Assembly (NCBI RefSeq): GCF_036323495.1 | Contig: NZ_AP028947.1 | Span: forward strand, 2,232,001-2,296,000 | From: Limnobacter thiooxidans | Lineage (GTDB): Bacteria > Pseudomonadota > Gammaproteobacteria > Burkholderiales > Burkholderiaceae_B | Direction: 5' to 3' | DNA length: 64,000 nucleotides | Part shown: positions 35,156 through 43,450 of the stretch, one piece after another | Layout of the letters: every line of letters begins with the position of its first letter | How positions within the stretch are numbered: position 1 is the first letter of the stretch | The notes under the pieces: model-generated | Told to the model about the DNA's origin: nothing | The model's input: the letters and a program-made list of their open reading frames with translations, nothing else | Databases searched by the model: none | Program-made: the position numbers and the translations under genes

Positions 35156-35440
35156 ATGAAAGACACAGTAATAAAGATTAGGACAAGTTCGCAGGTCTGC
35201 GATTTGATTGACGAAGCAGCTAAGGTTCAGGGCAAAACCCGCTCCGATTTTATGCTCGACGCAAGCATAGAAAAATCGCAGGTGGTACTGCTTGATCAGG
35301 TATTTTGTGGACTTGGAAATACGGCGTTCATCGAGTTTGTAGATTTAATTGAGACCCAATTTGCGCCGTCCGAAGGCTTTAAGAAGCTCATGTCTATTGA
35401 GCCTATTTGGTCCAAAGAGCTAGGAAAGTTTGAGCATTGA
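35156..35440 (+). CDS. DUF1778/TacA-type antitoxin without visible toxin
   Basis: The 94-aa protein starts MKDTVIKIRTSSQVCDLIDE and follows the DUF1778 pattern: a ribbon-helix-helix N-terminus with AAKVQGKTRSDFMLDAS and a C-terminal toxin-binding helix (FKKLMSIEPIWSKEL). These antitoxins bind DNA and neutralise a GNAT acetyltransferase toxin that acetylates aminoacyl-tRNA and is normally encoded just downstream. Here the next 270 bp has no acetyltransferase frame. It is therefore an orphan, a decayed module or a regulator of another target. Confidence 0.72.
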   Translation: MKDTVIKIRTSSQVCDLIDEAAKVQGKTRSDFMLDASIEKSQVVLLDQVFCGLGNTAFIEFVDLIETQFAPSEGFKKLMSIEPIWSKELGKFEH

Positions 35441-35710
35441 CCCACTAATGAATATGCGACGCGAGCTAACTAAATACTCGTGTAGCACCTCACCCTAGGC
35501 CAACTTTGTTTATGCTGAAGAGTCTCCGGCTGATGCGTGTTTTCAACCCTAGATTTTCCAGCTACTGGACTACCCCGCCTATCGTTAGGCAACTGGTCTA
35601 GCTTGTTGTCCACTCCAACTAACGTTTAAAGATAGGAACTTAAACCTCATTTTGCTTGGCGATTAAGGTCCGATGGGCACCATTTATTATATGGTGCCTT
35701 ACGCATATCT

Positions 35711-36544
35711 TCAAAATGATGACGGTGAGATTATTGAGCGTTCTACTGCTGCTACAGCCTGGGAACGACCTAAATCTCTCCAAGCATAAAAGAATTTTTC
35801 ATGAGTATCACTTAATTTTTTATGAGTATTTGAGTGCCATTTCATCAAGTAATTCCAATATTTTGGTCCTCCATCCCATATGTCGTTGGCGATAGTCCAC
35901 GTTATTGCTTCATTCCGACTAGAATGAATAATCCGATTAAAATTACAGTCAATTCGGTCTTGTATAAGCTTAATTCGCCATCCAATTCGCTGTTCGTCAT
36001 AAAATACCAGGGCACTTGCAGGTCGTGACCCTTGATATCTCATGAAGCAAGTCTGAGCCAACGGGATTGAATCTCGAAGTTTTGAGTTGGACCAATCTAT
36101 TTTGCCTAAAGACAGCCGTCCAATATGCGGCACTACTAAGCAATTACCTGTTCGTAAGGCTAATTGTTCAGTTAGATATCTAATGAAAATAATATGTTGT
36201 AAGTTGTCGTAAGAAAATGACATTCCAAATACGGTTGAAGCCATTTTTGGTTTGATTGAAAACTTAAATAAGTTTAGCAATTCAATTGTTTTTATGTATA
36301 GATCTATAAGGGAGTCTAGGTCTGAGTCACATTTTAATATCGTGCTAGATTCTAATAACTGAGAGCTTCCAGCTAACTCAGTCCATGCATTTTTGAATTG
36401 TTGATATGGAAACCGTTGACAATGTAACTGTCGTTGTAAGTTTGTCGATAGTTTCCGAGCAATTGTGTCTAGTCGCTCATCGGGAGTTCTGCAGAGTGCA
36501 GGTAACGCATCAGTGATAAGAAACTTTCGATTCGGTTGTGTCAT
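35711..36544 (-). CDS. Unknown island protein
   Basis: The ATG at 36544 has AGGAG six bases upstream, so translation is well supported. The 277-aa product begins MTQPNRKFLITDALPALCRT and has no signal peptide or membrane segment. It contains Trp- and Tyr-rich stretches (NDIWDGGPKYWNYLMKWHS, CFMRYQGSRPASALVFYDEQ). It is AT-rich compared with region 1. I do not recognise a family or catalytic motif. It is isolated between the antitoxin and the IS remnant. Confidence 0.6.
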   Translation of the reverse strand: MTQPNRKFLITDALPALCRTPDERLDTIARKLSTNLQRQLHCQRFPYQQFKNAWTELAGSSQLLESSTILKCDSDLDSLIDLYIKTIELLNLFKFSIKPKMASTVFGMSFSYDNLQHIIFIRYLTEQLALRTGNCLVVPHIGRLSLGKIDWSNSKLRDSIPLAQTCFMRYQGSRPASALVFYDEQRIGWRIKLIQDRIDCNFNRIIHSSRNEAITWTIANDIWDGGPKYWNYLMKWHSNTHKKLSDTHEKFFYAWRDLGRSQAVAAVERSIISPSSF

Positions 36545-36790
36545 TGTGACTCCTGAGAAAAAAGGGAATCCCGATGATTCAACACTTACTCACCCCTAAG
36601 TTCTGGTAGGGGCCGGCGTAGGAGATAGAGAATGCGCGTCGGGCTTATTTCTCTGAGTTGTTGACACTCCCTTTAACACTACCATGAAATTAGTTTGCTG
36701 GGGAAGGGCGATACGAATACATTTCAACATTAACTGAATAGCCCCGCTTTCCCTAGGCACTTTTTATCCTCACAATACGTGCAAGGAGAA
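36545..36790. other. Gap upstream of the IS3 remnant
   Basis: No gene is supported here. The left end of the IS should fall in or near this stretch, but I cannot place a left terminal repeat with confidence. An AAGGAG and an ATG (36783-36793) precede the transposase fragment but are out of frame with it. Confidence 0.35.
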
Positions 36791-36800
36791 ATGTGCAATT

Positions 36801-37109
36801 CCCAAGATTCAATTCACTGAAGAACTCCGTCAAGAAGCCATCCGTCAAATTGTCGACCGAGGCCGCCCCGTGGCCGAGGTCTCTGCCGCACTGGGTGTGT
36901 CCACCCACAGCTTATATGCGTGGCTGAAGCAGTTCAAGAAACCTGTCGAAGTATCTGCTGCCGAAGAAGAGGTCAAACGCCTGCAGGCTGAACTTCGCAA
37001 AGTCACCGAGGAACGCGAAGAAATCTTTGATTACATCGAGGTTTTTTACAATCGAAAGCGCAGGCACTCGTTCACCAACGGGATGTCGCCTGTGGATTTT
37101 GAAAACTAA
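36801..37109 (+). pseudogene. OrfA-OrfB fusion fragment of IS3 transposase
   Basis: The in-frame coding segment reads from PKIQF to MSPVDFEN and stops at 37109. There is no start codon in frame: the ATG at 36791 with AAGGAG before it is shifted by one base, apparently because of seven extra bases between ATG and the proline codon. A GTG at 36870 could give a 79-aa fragment. The fusion point near residue 72 of the fragment shows a precise internal deletion that kept the frame. Confidence 0.72.
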
Positions 37110-37129
37110 TTTTTAACGAGACCAACGAG

Positions 37130-37154
37130 TGTCTAGTTAATTCGGGTCGATTCA
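37130..37154 (+). repeat. IS3-type terminal repeat, copy 2
   Basis: This is the right end of the IS remnant, identical to 28984-29008 except for one base and in the same orientation. On the minus strand it supplies the last codons of the DUF6228-like gene (ESTRIN, then TAG), as copy 1 does for the recombinase. Confidence 0.75.
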
Positions 37155-37474
37155 CTCCAGTTGTCTGGCCCACCCATCTGCCCTCGTATGGTCACGTCCA
37201 GAACAACCACCCCCAACGACGAGCAACTGACTGAAATACAAAAATCGTCACAAATTGAACACCACGATCTTTGCCCCTGCCAAGGCGTTGTACTCAACCC
37301 GAGTTCAGTAAAAAAATCAGTCAAACCATCTTCATCGGTCACCGGAAAAATATCAGCCTGGCAACTAACATGAGGACCCGTGAGCTCAACCTTAAAACCT
37401 TCGTATTGAATGGGACTGAACTTAATGAGGCGACTTGAACATGACGATTTGATGGAAAACGCTTTATTCAGCAT
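37133..37474 (-). pseudogene. Truncated DUF6228-like protein
   Basis: The 113-aa product begins MLNKAFSIKSSCSSRLIKFS and has the DUF6228 pattern: TDFFTELGLSTTPWQGQRSW followed by a beta-rich ISVSCSSLGVVVLDVTIRG. The natural C-terminus is cut by the IS end at 37130-37154, and the product ends in the IS-encoded tail SESTRIN. A GGGGTG sequence precedes the ATG at 37474. DUF6228 proteins are small and often found near toxin and immunity loci. The function is unknown. Confidence 0.62.
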
Positions 37475-37530
37475 AGCACCCCATTTATGACCAACTATTC
37501 ATTTGATGAAAAGGTCAAGTCGATTCGAAC

Positions 37531-37725
37531 TCATTTCTTTTTGATAAAAGATAAAGCGTACAAAAAAAGAAAAACAAAAGAAAGCAGAATACCAAAAAAA
37601 ACTAAAGCAAAAATATAATTATACAAAACTCCATTTACATCAAAAACAAAAACAACAAGCATTAAAGAAAAGATAAAAACAAACGTGTAGTTATACAATT
37701 TACTCCACTTTTTTCTTTTATCCAT
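37531..37725 (-). CDS. Small two-segment membrane protein
   Basis: The 64-aa AT-rich frame has two strong hydrophobic segments (NYTFVFIFSLMLVVFVFDV and YIFALVFFGILLSFVFLFLY) and basic ends, so it should be an inner-membrane protein. A ribosome-binding site is weak (GGTGAATG upstream). It follows the lipoprotein gene at 37761 by 35 bp and may be cotranscribed with it. The function is unknown. Confidence 0.5.
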   Translation of the reverse strand: MDKRKKWSKLYNYTFVFIFSLMLVVFVFDVNGVLYNYIFALVFFGILLSFVFLFLYALSFIKKK

Positions 37726-37760
37726 TCATTCACCTAAAAATTTTATAATCTAAAAAGATC

Positions 37761-38483
37761 TTAGTTAGTGGGAACAGAAAGATCCAACTTGCCTGCTTTT
37801 TTCTGCTTCAGTTCCAGTGTCCTTGATTCTATTGGAAGGTCCTGAATCGTAACCAAACCCTCTGTATTGAATTTAAAGCCCTCTGGACATGGACCTGAGC
37901 AGTCATATACATAATCGATGGTCAGATCGAGTCGCTCAAATTTTGGCTCACCTTGATATGCCTCATAGTGTTGATAGATGTCAGCACGAGAAATTCGATC
38001 TTCAGACTTCAGCGAACGAACGATCAGCTTGGGTCGGTCTCTTCCATAGAAATTACCGATTTCCTTCAATTGCTTAGTGGTGGAGTTCTTACCATCCATC
38101 TCGTTTGACCCAACATATGCTCTGGCCGACACCTCCGCCAATTTTGGACATAAGGTTCTTTGATCGTCGAGTTTAAAACAGGGATTCCCGGCGAACGAAA
38201 AGTCACGATCTTTTTTTAGGGACATGACTATGTTGAGCCTAAGCTCGTTCTTGTCATTTGAATCAAGGTACATAGGCACCACAGGGACACCCAGCATCCC
38301 AAATGAATAAAATCGTAGTGTAGGTACGATGGAGACCTTCAACAGAACATCATTCAGTTTTACTGATTGGAAGAATTCATCGGATGCCCCTTGGGTGGAA
38401 TAGACATCATTGACTTGATAAGTGGAACAGCCACCGAGAACCAATACAAAAAGAACCACAAAGGACTTCAAACAATGTGTCAT
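37761..38483 (-). CDS. Lipoprotein of unknown function
   Basis: The 240-aa product has a type II signal peptide (MTHCLKSFVVLFVLVLGGCS, lipobox LGGC). The mature region is beta-rich (KVSIVPTLRFYSFGMLGVPV, IYQHYEAYQGEPKFERLDLT), with two cysteine pairs (NPCFKLDDQRTLCPK and YDCSGPCPEG) likely to form disulfides in the periplasm. AGAGGGAAAA lies upstream of the ATG. It is followed by the small membrane protein at 37531. I do not recognise the family. Confidence 0.72.
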   Translation of the reverse strand: MTHCLKSFVVLFVLVLGGCSTYQVNDVYSTQGASDEFFQSVKLNDVLLKVSIVPTLRFYSFGMLGVPVVPMYLDSNDKNELRLNIVMSLKKDRDFSFAGNPCFKLDDQRTLCPKLAEVSARAYVGSNEMDGKNSTTKQLKEIGNFYGRDRPKLIVRSLKSEDRISRADIYQHYEAYQGEPKFERLDLTIDYVYDCSGPCPEGFKFNTEGLVTIQDLPIESRTLELKQKKAGKLDLSVPTN

Positions 38484-38898
38484 GAATTTTTCCCTCTTCT
38501 TTTTTCTTAAACTGAACCTGTAGTGGTTAGATTTCTGATCCTTCTACATGAAGCTACCTAGGACGCTACAATTGGACAAACCCAACAGGCACCCCTCGAA
38601 TGCGGGGTAACACTTGCCCTGAAGTCCATCGAACGCATTGCCGCACCTGGTTTTGAAGATAGTCGCCCTGAACACAGCAAGAATAAATGAATCAGATCAC
38701 TTGCAGTAGCTGATTGGTTAAATTAAATTTTGAATCCAGCGTAGTCGGAATTTGCTGTCAAGTAGGTTTGTTTTGGGATCTACGGTAGCAACTTCTAAAT
38801 TTAAACCACCCAAGATTGCAATAATCAATGGAATTTGGGCACACATTGACGCTTTGAACACCGTTTGGACCAATGATCCAAGGAAGTAGCCAAGAACA
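38484..38898. other. Intergenic stretch
   Basis: Apart from the coding-like fragment at 38562-38690, this 415-bp gap holds no supported gene. It should contain the promoters of the lipoprotein at 37761 (minus) and the small membrane protein at 38899 (plus). Confidence 0.35.
38562..38690 (+). pseudogene. Coding-like 3' fragment of an unknown gene
   Basis: A 43-codon plus-strand stretch with no start reads DATIGQTQQAPLECGVTLAL and continues to SRPEHSKNK before a stop at 38690. Its composition is protein-like, whereas the rest of the 38484-38898 gap is not. It is probably the end of a displaced gene. The family is not recognised. Confidence 0.3.
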
Positions 38899-39135
38899 AT
38901 GAACGAGAAATTATCGGCCGCGGAGAAGCGTACTTATCAAGTGTTAAATATTGTAGGCTTGACCGTACTTTTTTTGGCCTTGGCGTTGATTTACTTTGCT
39001 GGGCTGGATTTTTACACTGGAATGTTTTTGGCCTTTATCGGCAAACTAATGGCCCTTCTAAGCGGCTACGGCCATGAGAATGAAATACCTATTCGGGGCA
39101 TAGCTTCAATCTCTCGGTTTCTAAATAAAAAATAG
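38899..39135 (+). CDS. Small membrane protein (78 aa)
   Basis: The product starts MNEKLSAAEKRTYQVLNIVG and has two hydrophobic segments (VLNIVGLTVLFLALALIYFA and FYTGMFLAFIGKLMALLSGY), suggesting an inner-membrane hairpin with both ends cytoplasmic. AGGAAG lies upstream (38880-38885). It is the first of a run of same-strand envelope genes. No family is recognised. Confidence 0.55.
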   Translation: MNEKLSAAEKRTYQVLNIVGLTVLFLALALIYFAGLDFYTGMFLAFIGKLMALLSGYGHENEIPIRGIASISRFLNKK

Positions 39136-39210
39136 CCTTTATAGAACTAAGCTGAAGTGACAAGGGGCACAATTAAATTTGTGCATATTAAATCAGAGGA
39201 GGACCGTAAC

Positions 39211-39855
39211 ATGACGATATTCAAGTATTTGATTATTGGCCTTGGCTTCATTACTGGTGGATGCGCAACCGTTGCCGATACTTCAGCGGTGCTTTCAACA
39301 AAGTCGTCATGCTGCAAATCCCCAGCGGATTTCAGGTACGAGCAGCTCACTCTGGGAACAGCGGTTCAATTAACACTCGATGATAAATCGCCAGCGTATG
39401 CATTCGGTTCGGGTAAAAGTTACTTCAAAGCCTATTTCCTGCCCGTTGTAAAAAAGGAAACTACTCTGCGAGTTCGCTCCTGGGCCACAGGGTCCGTCGC
39501 ATTCGAAACTGAAAAACTCTCACAGCTGTATTGCCCTGAGGTGACCTTTCTCGATAAGAACCATCAGTTTATTTTTTCAAATGATCTGATCCCCTCCCCT
39601 GCTAAAGGCGCACTAGCCACTGGTTGGCGACCGTCCTTTATCGCCGATTTTGAAATTCCTTCAGCTGCAACCTATGTTGTACTGCACTCCAGGCCGGGAG
39701 GTTACGGACGGTTGGCCACACGATATACAGGTGGGGGTGCCTATGCAGTGGGTAATGCCTATGTCGTTGAGCGTGGAGGTGAGCCGATTTATCACCCTTG
39801 TGGCCCCACCGCGGATGCTGAGGTTTCTGTTGTTCCGAAAACAAATTCACAATGA
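39211..39855 (+). CDS. Lipoprotein, possibly MalM-like
   Basis: I chose the ATG at 39211 because GGAGG lies ten bases upstream. The 214-aa product has lipobox ITGGC near residues 13-17 (MTIFKYLIIGLGFITGGCAT). The mature part is beta-rich with conserved-looking motifs (YFKAYFLPVVKKETTLRVRS, YVVLHSRPGGYGRLATRY), reminiscent of MalM-type periplasmic proteins, though this is only a resemblance. Its stop overlaps the start of the L,D-transpeptidase gene by four bases (39852-39855), so the two are translationally coupled. A joint role in the cell envelope is likely. Confidence 0.7.
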   Translation: MTIFKYLIIGLGFITGGCATVADTSAVLSTKSSCCKSPADFRYEQLTLGTAVQLTLDDKSPAYAFGSGKSYFKAYFLPVVKKETTLRVRSWATGSVAFETEKLSQLYCPEVTFLDKNHQFIFSNDLIPSPAKGALATGWRPSFIADFEIPSAATYVVLHSRPGGYGRLATRYTGGGAYAVGNAYVVERGGEPIYHPCGPTADAEVSVVPKTNSQ

Positions 39856-40325
39856 AATCACTCTTTCTGATTCTCATCTTTTTTTCTACGAATGCAATTG
39901 CTGCGGTAGATCTGGTGAAGGTCGACAAGTCGGACAGGAAGATGTATCTGCTAGATGGCAGCAAGGTGGTTAGGACATATGACATTGCGTTGGGAGCCAA
40001 TCCCTATGGCCACAAGATTCGGGAAGGTGATGAGAGAACTCCAGAAGGGGTCTACATTCTCGATTATCTAAAACTTGATTCGGCTTTCTACAAGGCAATG
40101 CATGTCAGCTATCCAAATAAAAAAGATATTGAAAACTCCAATTCATTGGGCGTATCACCGGGTGGCTTCATCATGGTTCATGGCCAGAAAAATGGATGGG
40201 GCTTGCTTTCGTTCATAGCGCAACGATTTAACTGGACGAATGGCTGCATCGCCCTGACCAACGATCAAATGGATGAATTTATCGCACTAGTCGGAATCGG
40301 CACCAAAATTCAGATCCGGCGGTAA
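39852..40325 (+). CDS. L,D-transpeptidase family (YkuD-type) protein
   Basis: The 157-aa protein has a signal peptide (MKSLFLILIFFSTNAIAA) and a single YkuD domain. It has MYLLDGSKVVRTYDIALGAN, RTPEGVYIL, IMVHG with the conserved His near residue 113, and WTNGCIALTNDQMDEF with the catalytic Cys near 130. Such enzymes cross-link peptidoglycan, attach lipoproteins or trim muropeptides in the periplasm. It starts within the stop of the upstream lipoprotein gene. All catalytic elements are intact, so it should be active. Confidence 0.88.
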   Translation: MKSLFLILIFFSTNAIAAVDLVKVDKSDRKMYLLDGSKVVRTYDIALGANPYGHKIREGDERTPEGVYILDYLKLDSAFYKAMHVSYPNKKDIENSNSLGVSPGGFIMVHGQKNGWGLLSFIAQRFNWTNGCIALTNDQMDEFIALVGIGTKIQIRR

Positions 40326-40351
40326 TTTTTTCAGAACCTTAAATAGATCAA

Positions 40352-41017
40352 ATGAAGCTTTTCATCAAAATCTTGATTACCTTTGCGTTTGGCGCAATGT
40401 TTCAAACGCCTCTTGTATACGCGTCATGCCAATCTTCGTTGCTAAAAGGTATTCAGACAAACTCGAGAGAAGTCGTTGAGGCTGCAATCAATTGTGGGGC
40501 GAATGTGAATGGCAAAGACGAGGAAGGGTTTCCCATGCTCCATTGGGCAATCCTGGAGAAACACAATGAAATTGCACTGGTGCTTTTGAATAAAGGCGCA
40601 AATATCGAGATTAGAAACATTACCAACGCCACACCACTTCATATTGCAGCGGTTATTAATAACCCGGTTTTAGCGCAAGAACTGATACGCCGAGGTGCCG
40701 ACATAACTGCCACAGCCATAGCAGACTGGACAGCTCTTCACTTTACAGTGGCACGTGAAGCCACTGCGATTGCAGAACTCTTGCTGAACAAAGGCGCCGC
40801 TATTGAAGCGAAAACTGACGTGGGTGAAACTTTGCTTCACATGGCCGCGGACGGCGAAAGATTGACGTTGCTACGCTTGCTGCTGGATAGAGGTGCAAAT
40901 GTTTATGCAAAAACAAACCAAGGTGCAACTCCACTGGATTTGGCGATTAAAGAAGGAAAACGCGAGTCTGTCTCGATTTTAAGGCAGCACATTAAATCAA
41001 AAAGCCAAGACAATTGA
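40352..41017 (+). CDS. Exported ankyrin-repeat protein
   Basis: The 221-aa product has a signal peptide (MKLFIKILITFAFGAMFQTP) and then about five ankyrin repeats. Repeat cores are visible as EGFPMLHWAILEKHNEIALV, ATPLHIAAVINNPVLAQELI, WTALHFTVAREATAIAELLL, ETLLHMAADGERLTLLRLLL and ATPLDLAIKEGKRESVSILR. Ankyrin repeats mediate protein binding, so a periplasmic partner is likely, as with AnkB-type proteins or immunity-like proteins. It follows the L,D-transpeptidase by 26 bp and is probably in the same operon. Confidence 0.82.
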   Translation: MKLFIKILITFAFGAMFQTPLVYASCQSSLLKGIQTNSREVVEAAINCGANVNGKDEEGFPMLHWAILEKHNEIALVLLNKGANIEIRNITNATPLHIAAVINNPVLAQELIRRGADITATAIADWTALHFTVAREATAIAELLLNKGAAIEAKTDVGETLLHMAADGERLTLLRLLLDRGANVYAKTNQGATPLDLAIKEGKRESVSILRQHIKSKSQDN

Positions 41018-41080
41018 ATCGTCCCTCATCGGGAGCAGACAAATGAACGATTACTACACAGGATGAAAAGGAGTTTGAGA

Positions 41081-41611
41081 ATGTCTAACCAATGGAAAGG
41101 CTTGTTAGGTTATCCGCGATTTGTTTTGGCTTTGTGCGCAGCGTTGGCTTCATTCCCCGCCTATGCAGCGCCAGCGTCAAAAGAGTCGGTTGAGCGACTA
41201 CTCGAGGTGTCCATGGCTGATGTAGAGGTCGACATCATGTATTCAGAGGTTGAAAGATTCTTGAGAAAGATGCTCAACTCCCAGATTGACCGACGTGGAG
41301 TTACCTTGGCTCAAGACCTTTCAATTGACATGGCGATTGATCGATTCCTTCAAAAAGTTCGCTCGGAATATAACTGGACGTCGTTCAAACCCCTGTTCGT
41401 TCCGATCTATCAGGAAACCTTTGATCAACAAGAAGTAGACGATCTCATCGCGTTTTATGAAACTCCATCTGGACGGGCTTTTGTGAATAAAACGCCAATG
41501 ATTGCTCAACGAAGTTCTCTGTTGATGAAACAACAAGAGCAAGTTTTAGCACCAAAAATAGAACGTGCTGTTGAGCAATTGCGCAAGGAAATCAATGACA
41601 TCAAAAGATGA
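41081..41611 (+). CDS. Exported DUF2059 protein
   Basis: I chose ATG 41081 because AAGGAG precedes it by eight bases. The 176-aa product starts MSNQWKGLLGYPRFVLALCA with a signal peptide ending near AYAAP. The C-terminal half is a DUF2059 domain with YQETFDQQEVDDLIAFYETP and SGRAFVNKTPMIAQRS. DUF2059 proteins are periplasmic and of unknown function, often near envelope genes. It lies in the same-strand run of exported proteins. Confidence 0.8.
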   Translation: MSNQWKGLLGYPRFVLALCAALASFPAYAAPASKESVERLLEVSMADVEVDIMYSEVERFLRKMLNSQIDRRGVTLAQDLSIDMAIDRFLQKVRSEYNWTSFKPLFVPIYQETFDQQEVDDLIAFYETPSGRAFVNKTPMIAQRSSLLMKQQEQVLAPKIERAVEQLRKEINDIKR

Positions 41612-41668
41612 CACTGCTGATTTACGAGAACAGACATCTAATCATCATGCACGGTTTTAACTTCAAAA

Positions 41669-42571
41669 ATGATCAGAAAAATCATACTTTTTGCGAGCAC
41701 TGTATTATTTCCACTCACTGCTCAGGCGCAGCAATTCCCAGAAAATGTAATCAACCAAGATATATCCAATGCCAGACGGGGTAAGCCTATACAACTTGAG
41801 CGTATCGCCCCTGGCCAGTCGATCACCGTCGAATTCTCCCGCCTTCCGATTTACATTTACAGACGGACCCCTGCCGAAATTCTTGCATTGAACACCACAC
41901 AACGAGATTCGCTTGCAGACCCAGAGGACGAGAACTTTAGAGCGTCGGTTAAACGACAGTTTTCCTCAACCGCCACATTGGTTTGGGCTAATTTGCTGCT
42001 TCAAGCCGAAACCATTGTGAATCGAAAACCCACGAGATCCGTTGATGAATCAATTTTGGTTGTTTCAGCGGCTGCACCCACATCAGGATGCATGCTTGCG
42101 ATTACAAACACTCAGGAGAGAAGAAAAGGAGCGCTATTCAGAGACCCATGCACCGGCCACATGTTCGATTCAGCGGGACGAGCCTTCAAGGGCAGCGGGA
42201 CATTTAACCTGGCAGTACCGCCCTACTCCGTCGCTGGGAGTACCCTGACTTTGAAGGCCCTTGGTAACGGTGCTCTCGACAAGCCCCCATTTTCAAAGCA
42301 GGAAATGTACCAAACACAAAACGCCACTAAACTTTTGATATCAGCCGCGCTTTACAACGACATGGAATCAATTAAGGCTGCGATTAAACAAGGTGCAGAC
42401 ATCAACTATTTCAGGATTGGTGAAGGATCCCCGATGGATGCTGCCATCGCCGGTAGCTCCATTCAAGTAATCAAGTTCATGTTGCAGAATGGCGCAAGGC
42501 CAACGCCCAATTCAGAAAGCTTAGCGCGGGCACTTGAAAGACAAGACGTATTGAAACTTCTTAACCCTTAA
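41669..42571 (+). CDS. Exported protein with C-terminal ankyrin-like repeats
   Basis: The 300-aa product has a signal peptide (MIRKIILFASTVLFPLTAQA). The N-terminal 200 residues are beta-rich and unrecognised (RIAPGQSITVEFSRLPIYIY, SGCMLAITNTQERRKGALFR). The last 80 residues look like one or two ankyrin units (ATKLLISAALYNDMESIKAA, IKQGADINYFRIGEGSPMDA, AIAGSSIQVIKFMLQNGARP). Like the ankyrin protein at 40352 it should act in the periplasm by binding another protein. Confidence 0.72.
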   Translation: MIRKIILFASTVLFPLTAQAQQFPENVINQDISNARRGKPIQLERIAPGQSITVEFSRLPIYIYRRTPAEILALNTTQRDSLADPEDENFRASVKRQFSSTATLVWANLLLQAETIVNRKPTRSVDESILVVSAAAPTSGCMLAITNTQERRKGALFRDPCTGHMFDSAGRAFKGSGTFNLAVPPYSVAGSTLTLKALGNGALDKPPFSKQEMYQTQNATKLLISAALYNDMESIKAAIKQGADINYFRIGEGSPMDAAIAGSSIQVIKFMLQNGARPTPNSESLARALERQDVLKLLNP

Positions 42572-42601
42572 CTTAACTAATTGACCAAACCGGTGCCTTT
42601 A

Positions 42602-42943
42602 ATGATCCGTCTACTTGTTTTTGTTTGTATCGCCTCTTGGTCAAGCCAAATCTTAGCCAGTTCAAACGTTGTTGTCGCAGACCAGCGAATCCAGGCGGGA
42701 AGAGATCTGAGCACAGAGGTTATTTCAGAAGCCACCATCACATTCAAGGTATTAGACGATCGGGGAATTATTGAAGAATCGAGGGGGAGACTTTCTCATC
42801 AAGCAACACCGGTGTTGGTATCTACAGTCCAAAGTTTTCGCACTACTACTGGAGCCATAAATGCCGATGGTAGTTATAAGGTCAACGTGAGATCGGCAGC
42901 GTCACTTGCAACATTCAATCCTCGGTTGATGAGCCTGAGTTAA
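42602..42943 (+). CDS. Small exported protein
   Basis: I used the ATG at 42602, since the earlier TTG at 42581 would add residues before the signal peptide. The 113-aa product starts MIRLLVFVCIASWSSQILAS, a Sec signal peptide, and the mature part is beta-rich and polar (ATITFKVLDDRGIIEESRGR, TPVLVSTVQSFRTTTGAIN) without cysteines. It is the last gene of the plus-strand envelope run. No family is recognised. Confidence 0.6.
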   Translation: MIRLLVFVCIASWSSQILASSNVVVADQRIQAGRDLSTEVISEATITFKVLDDRGIIEESRGRLSHQATPVLVSTVQSFRTTTGAINADGSYKVNVRSAASLATFNPRLMSLS

Positions 42944-42969
42944 AACATAGTGAATGACTCAGGTGCTAC

Positions 42970-43281
42970 CTAAGGAACAACGGTGCAGTCCTCTTCACTT
43001 CCAGTAAAACGCCAACTGACAATAATCCGTGTTCGAGGGTCAAACTCAAAAAAATACCTGCAAGTACCTCTCCATTTGTATTCATTCTCAACATTGCCGT
43101 TCAATACACTTCTGACCGTTGTTGGTTTTATATAAGCCTTTGACCAATTTGCCGAATCCAAACTTCTTCCTACGCTGTCTGCCATATGTTCTTTAAAATT
43201 CTCATGTGGCGTGATCGTAGTACAGGACAGCAACATAAACAGAAATGAACAAAAAACGAATTTCAGATTTGTATTTTTCAT
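42970..43281 (-). CDS. Small lipoprotein
   Basis: I used the ATG at 43281. The longer frame to 43365 would bury the signal peptide. The 103-aa product starts MKNTNLKFVFCSFLFMLLSC with lipobox LLSC. The mature part has a cysteine pair (GTCRYFFEFDPRTR and EEDCTVVP) and a basic centre (KAYIKPTTVRSVLNGNVENE). It is convergent with the exported protein gene at 42602. The function is unknown. Confidence 0.62.
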   Translation of the reverse strand: MKNTNLKFVFCSFLFMLLSCTTITPHENFKEHMADSVGRSLDSANWSKAYIKPTTVRSVLNGNVENEYKWRGTCRYFFEFDPRTRIIVSWRFTGSEEDCTVVP

Positions 43282-43450
43282 CGCCTTCAATGTCATGCAT
43301 TCCGAACTTTGATTTTTTAAGTCTATTCTTAAAGAGGAGATTGATGACGACTTGGAGGTGCTCAATTAAAGACTTCTGAATTACCGCTCAACTGCTGCCA
43401 TGGAAATACCAAGTTTTCTGATGGATCACAATCTAGCAATTCACCGTTGG

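Larger units (their letters stand above)
36791..37154 (+). mobile_element. Internally deleted IS3-family element remnant
   Basis: The remnant has the start of an IS3 OrfA joined to the last residues of OrfB and to a complete right end at 37130-37154. OrfA begins around 36801 (PKIQFTEELRQEAIRQIVDR) and shows its HTH (RPVAEVSAALGVSTHSLYAW). After KVTEEREE it passes directly into EIFDYIEVFYNRKRRHSFTN, the standard OrfB C-terminus. Most of OrfB, including the DDE residues, is gone, so it is not mobile on its own. Confidence 0.78.
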
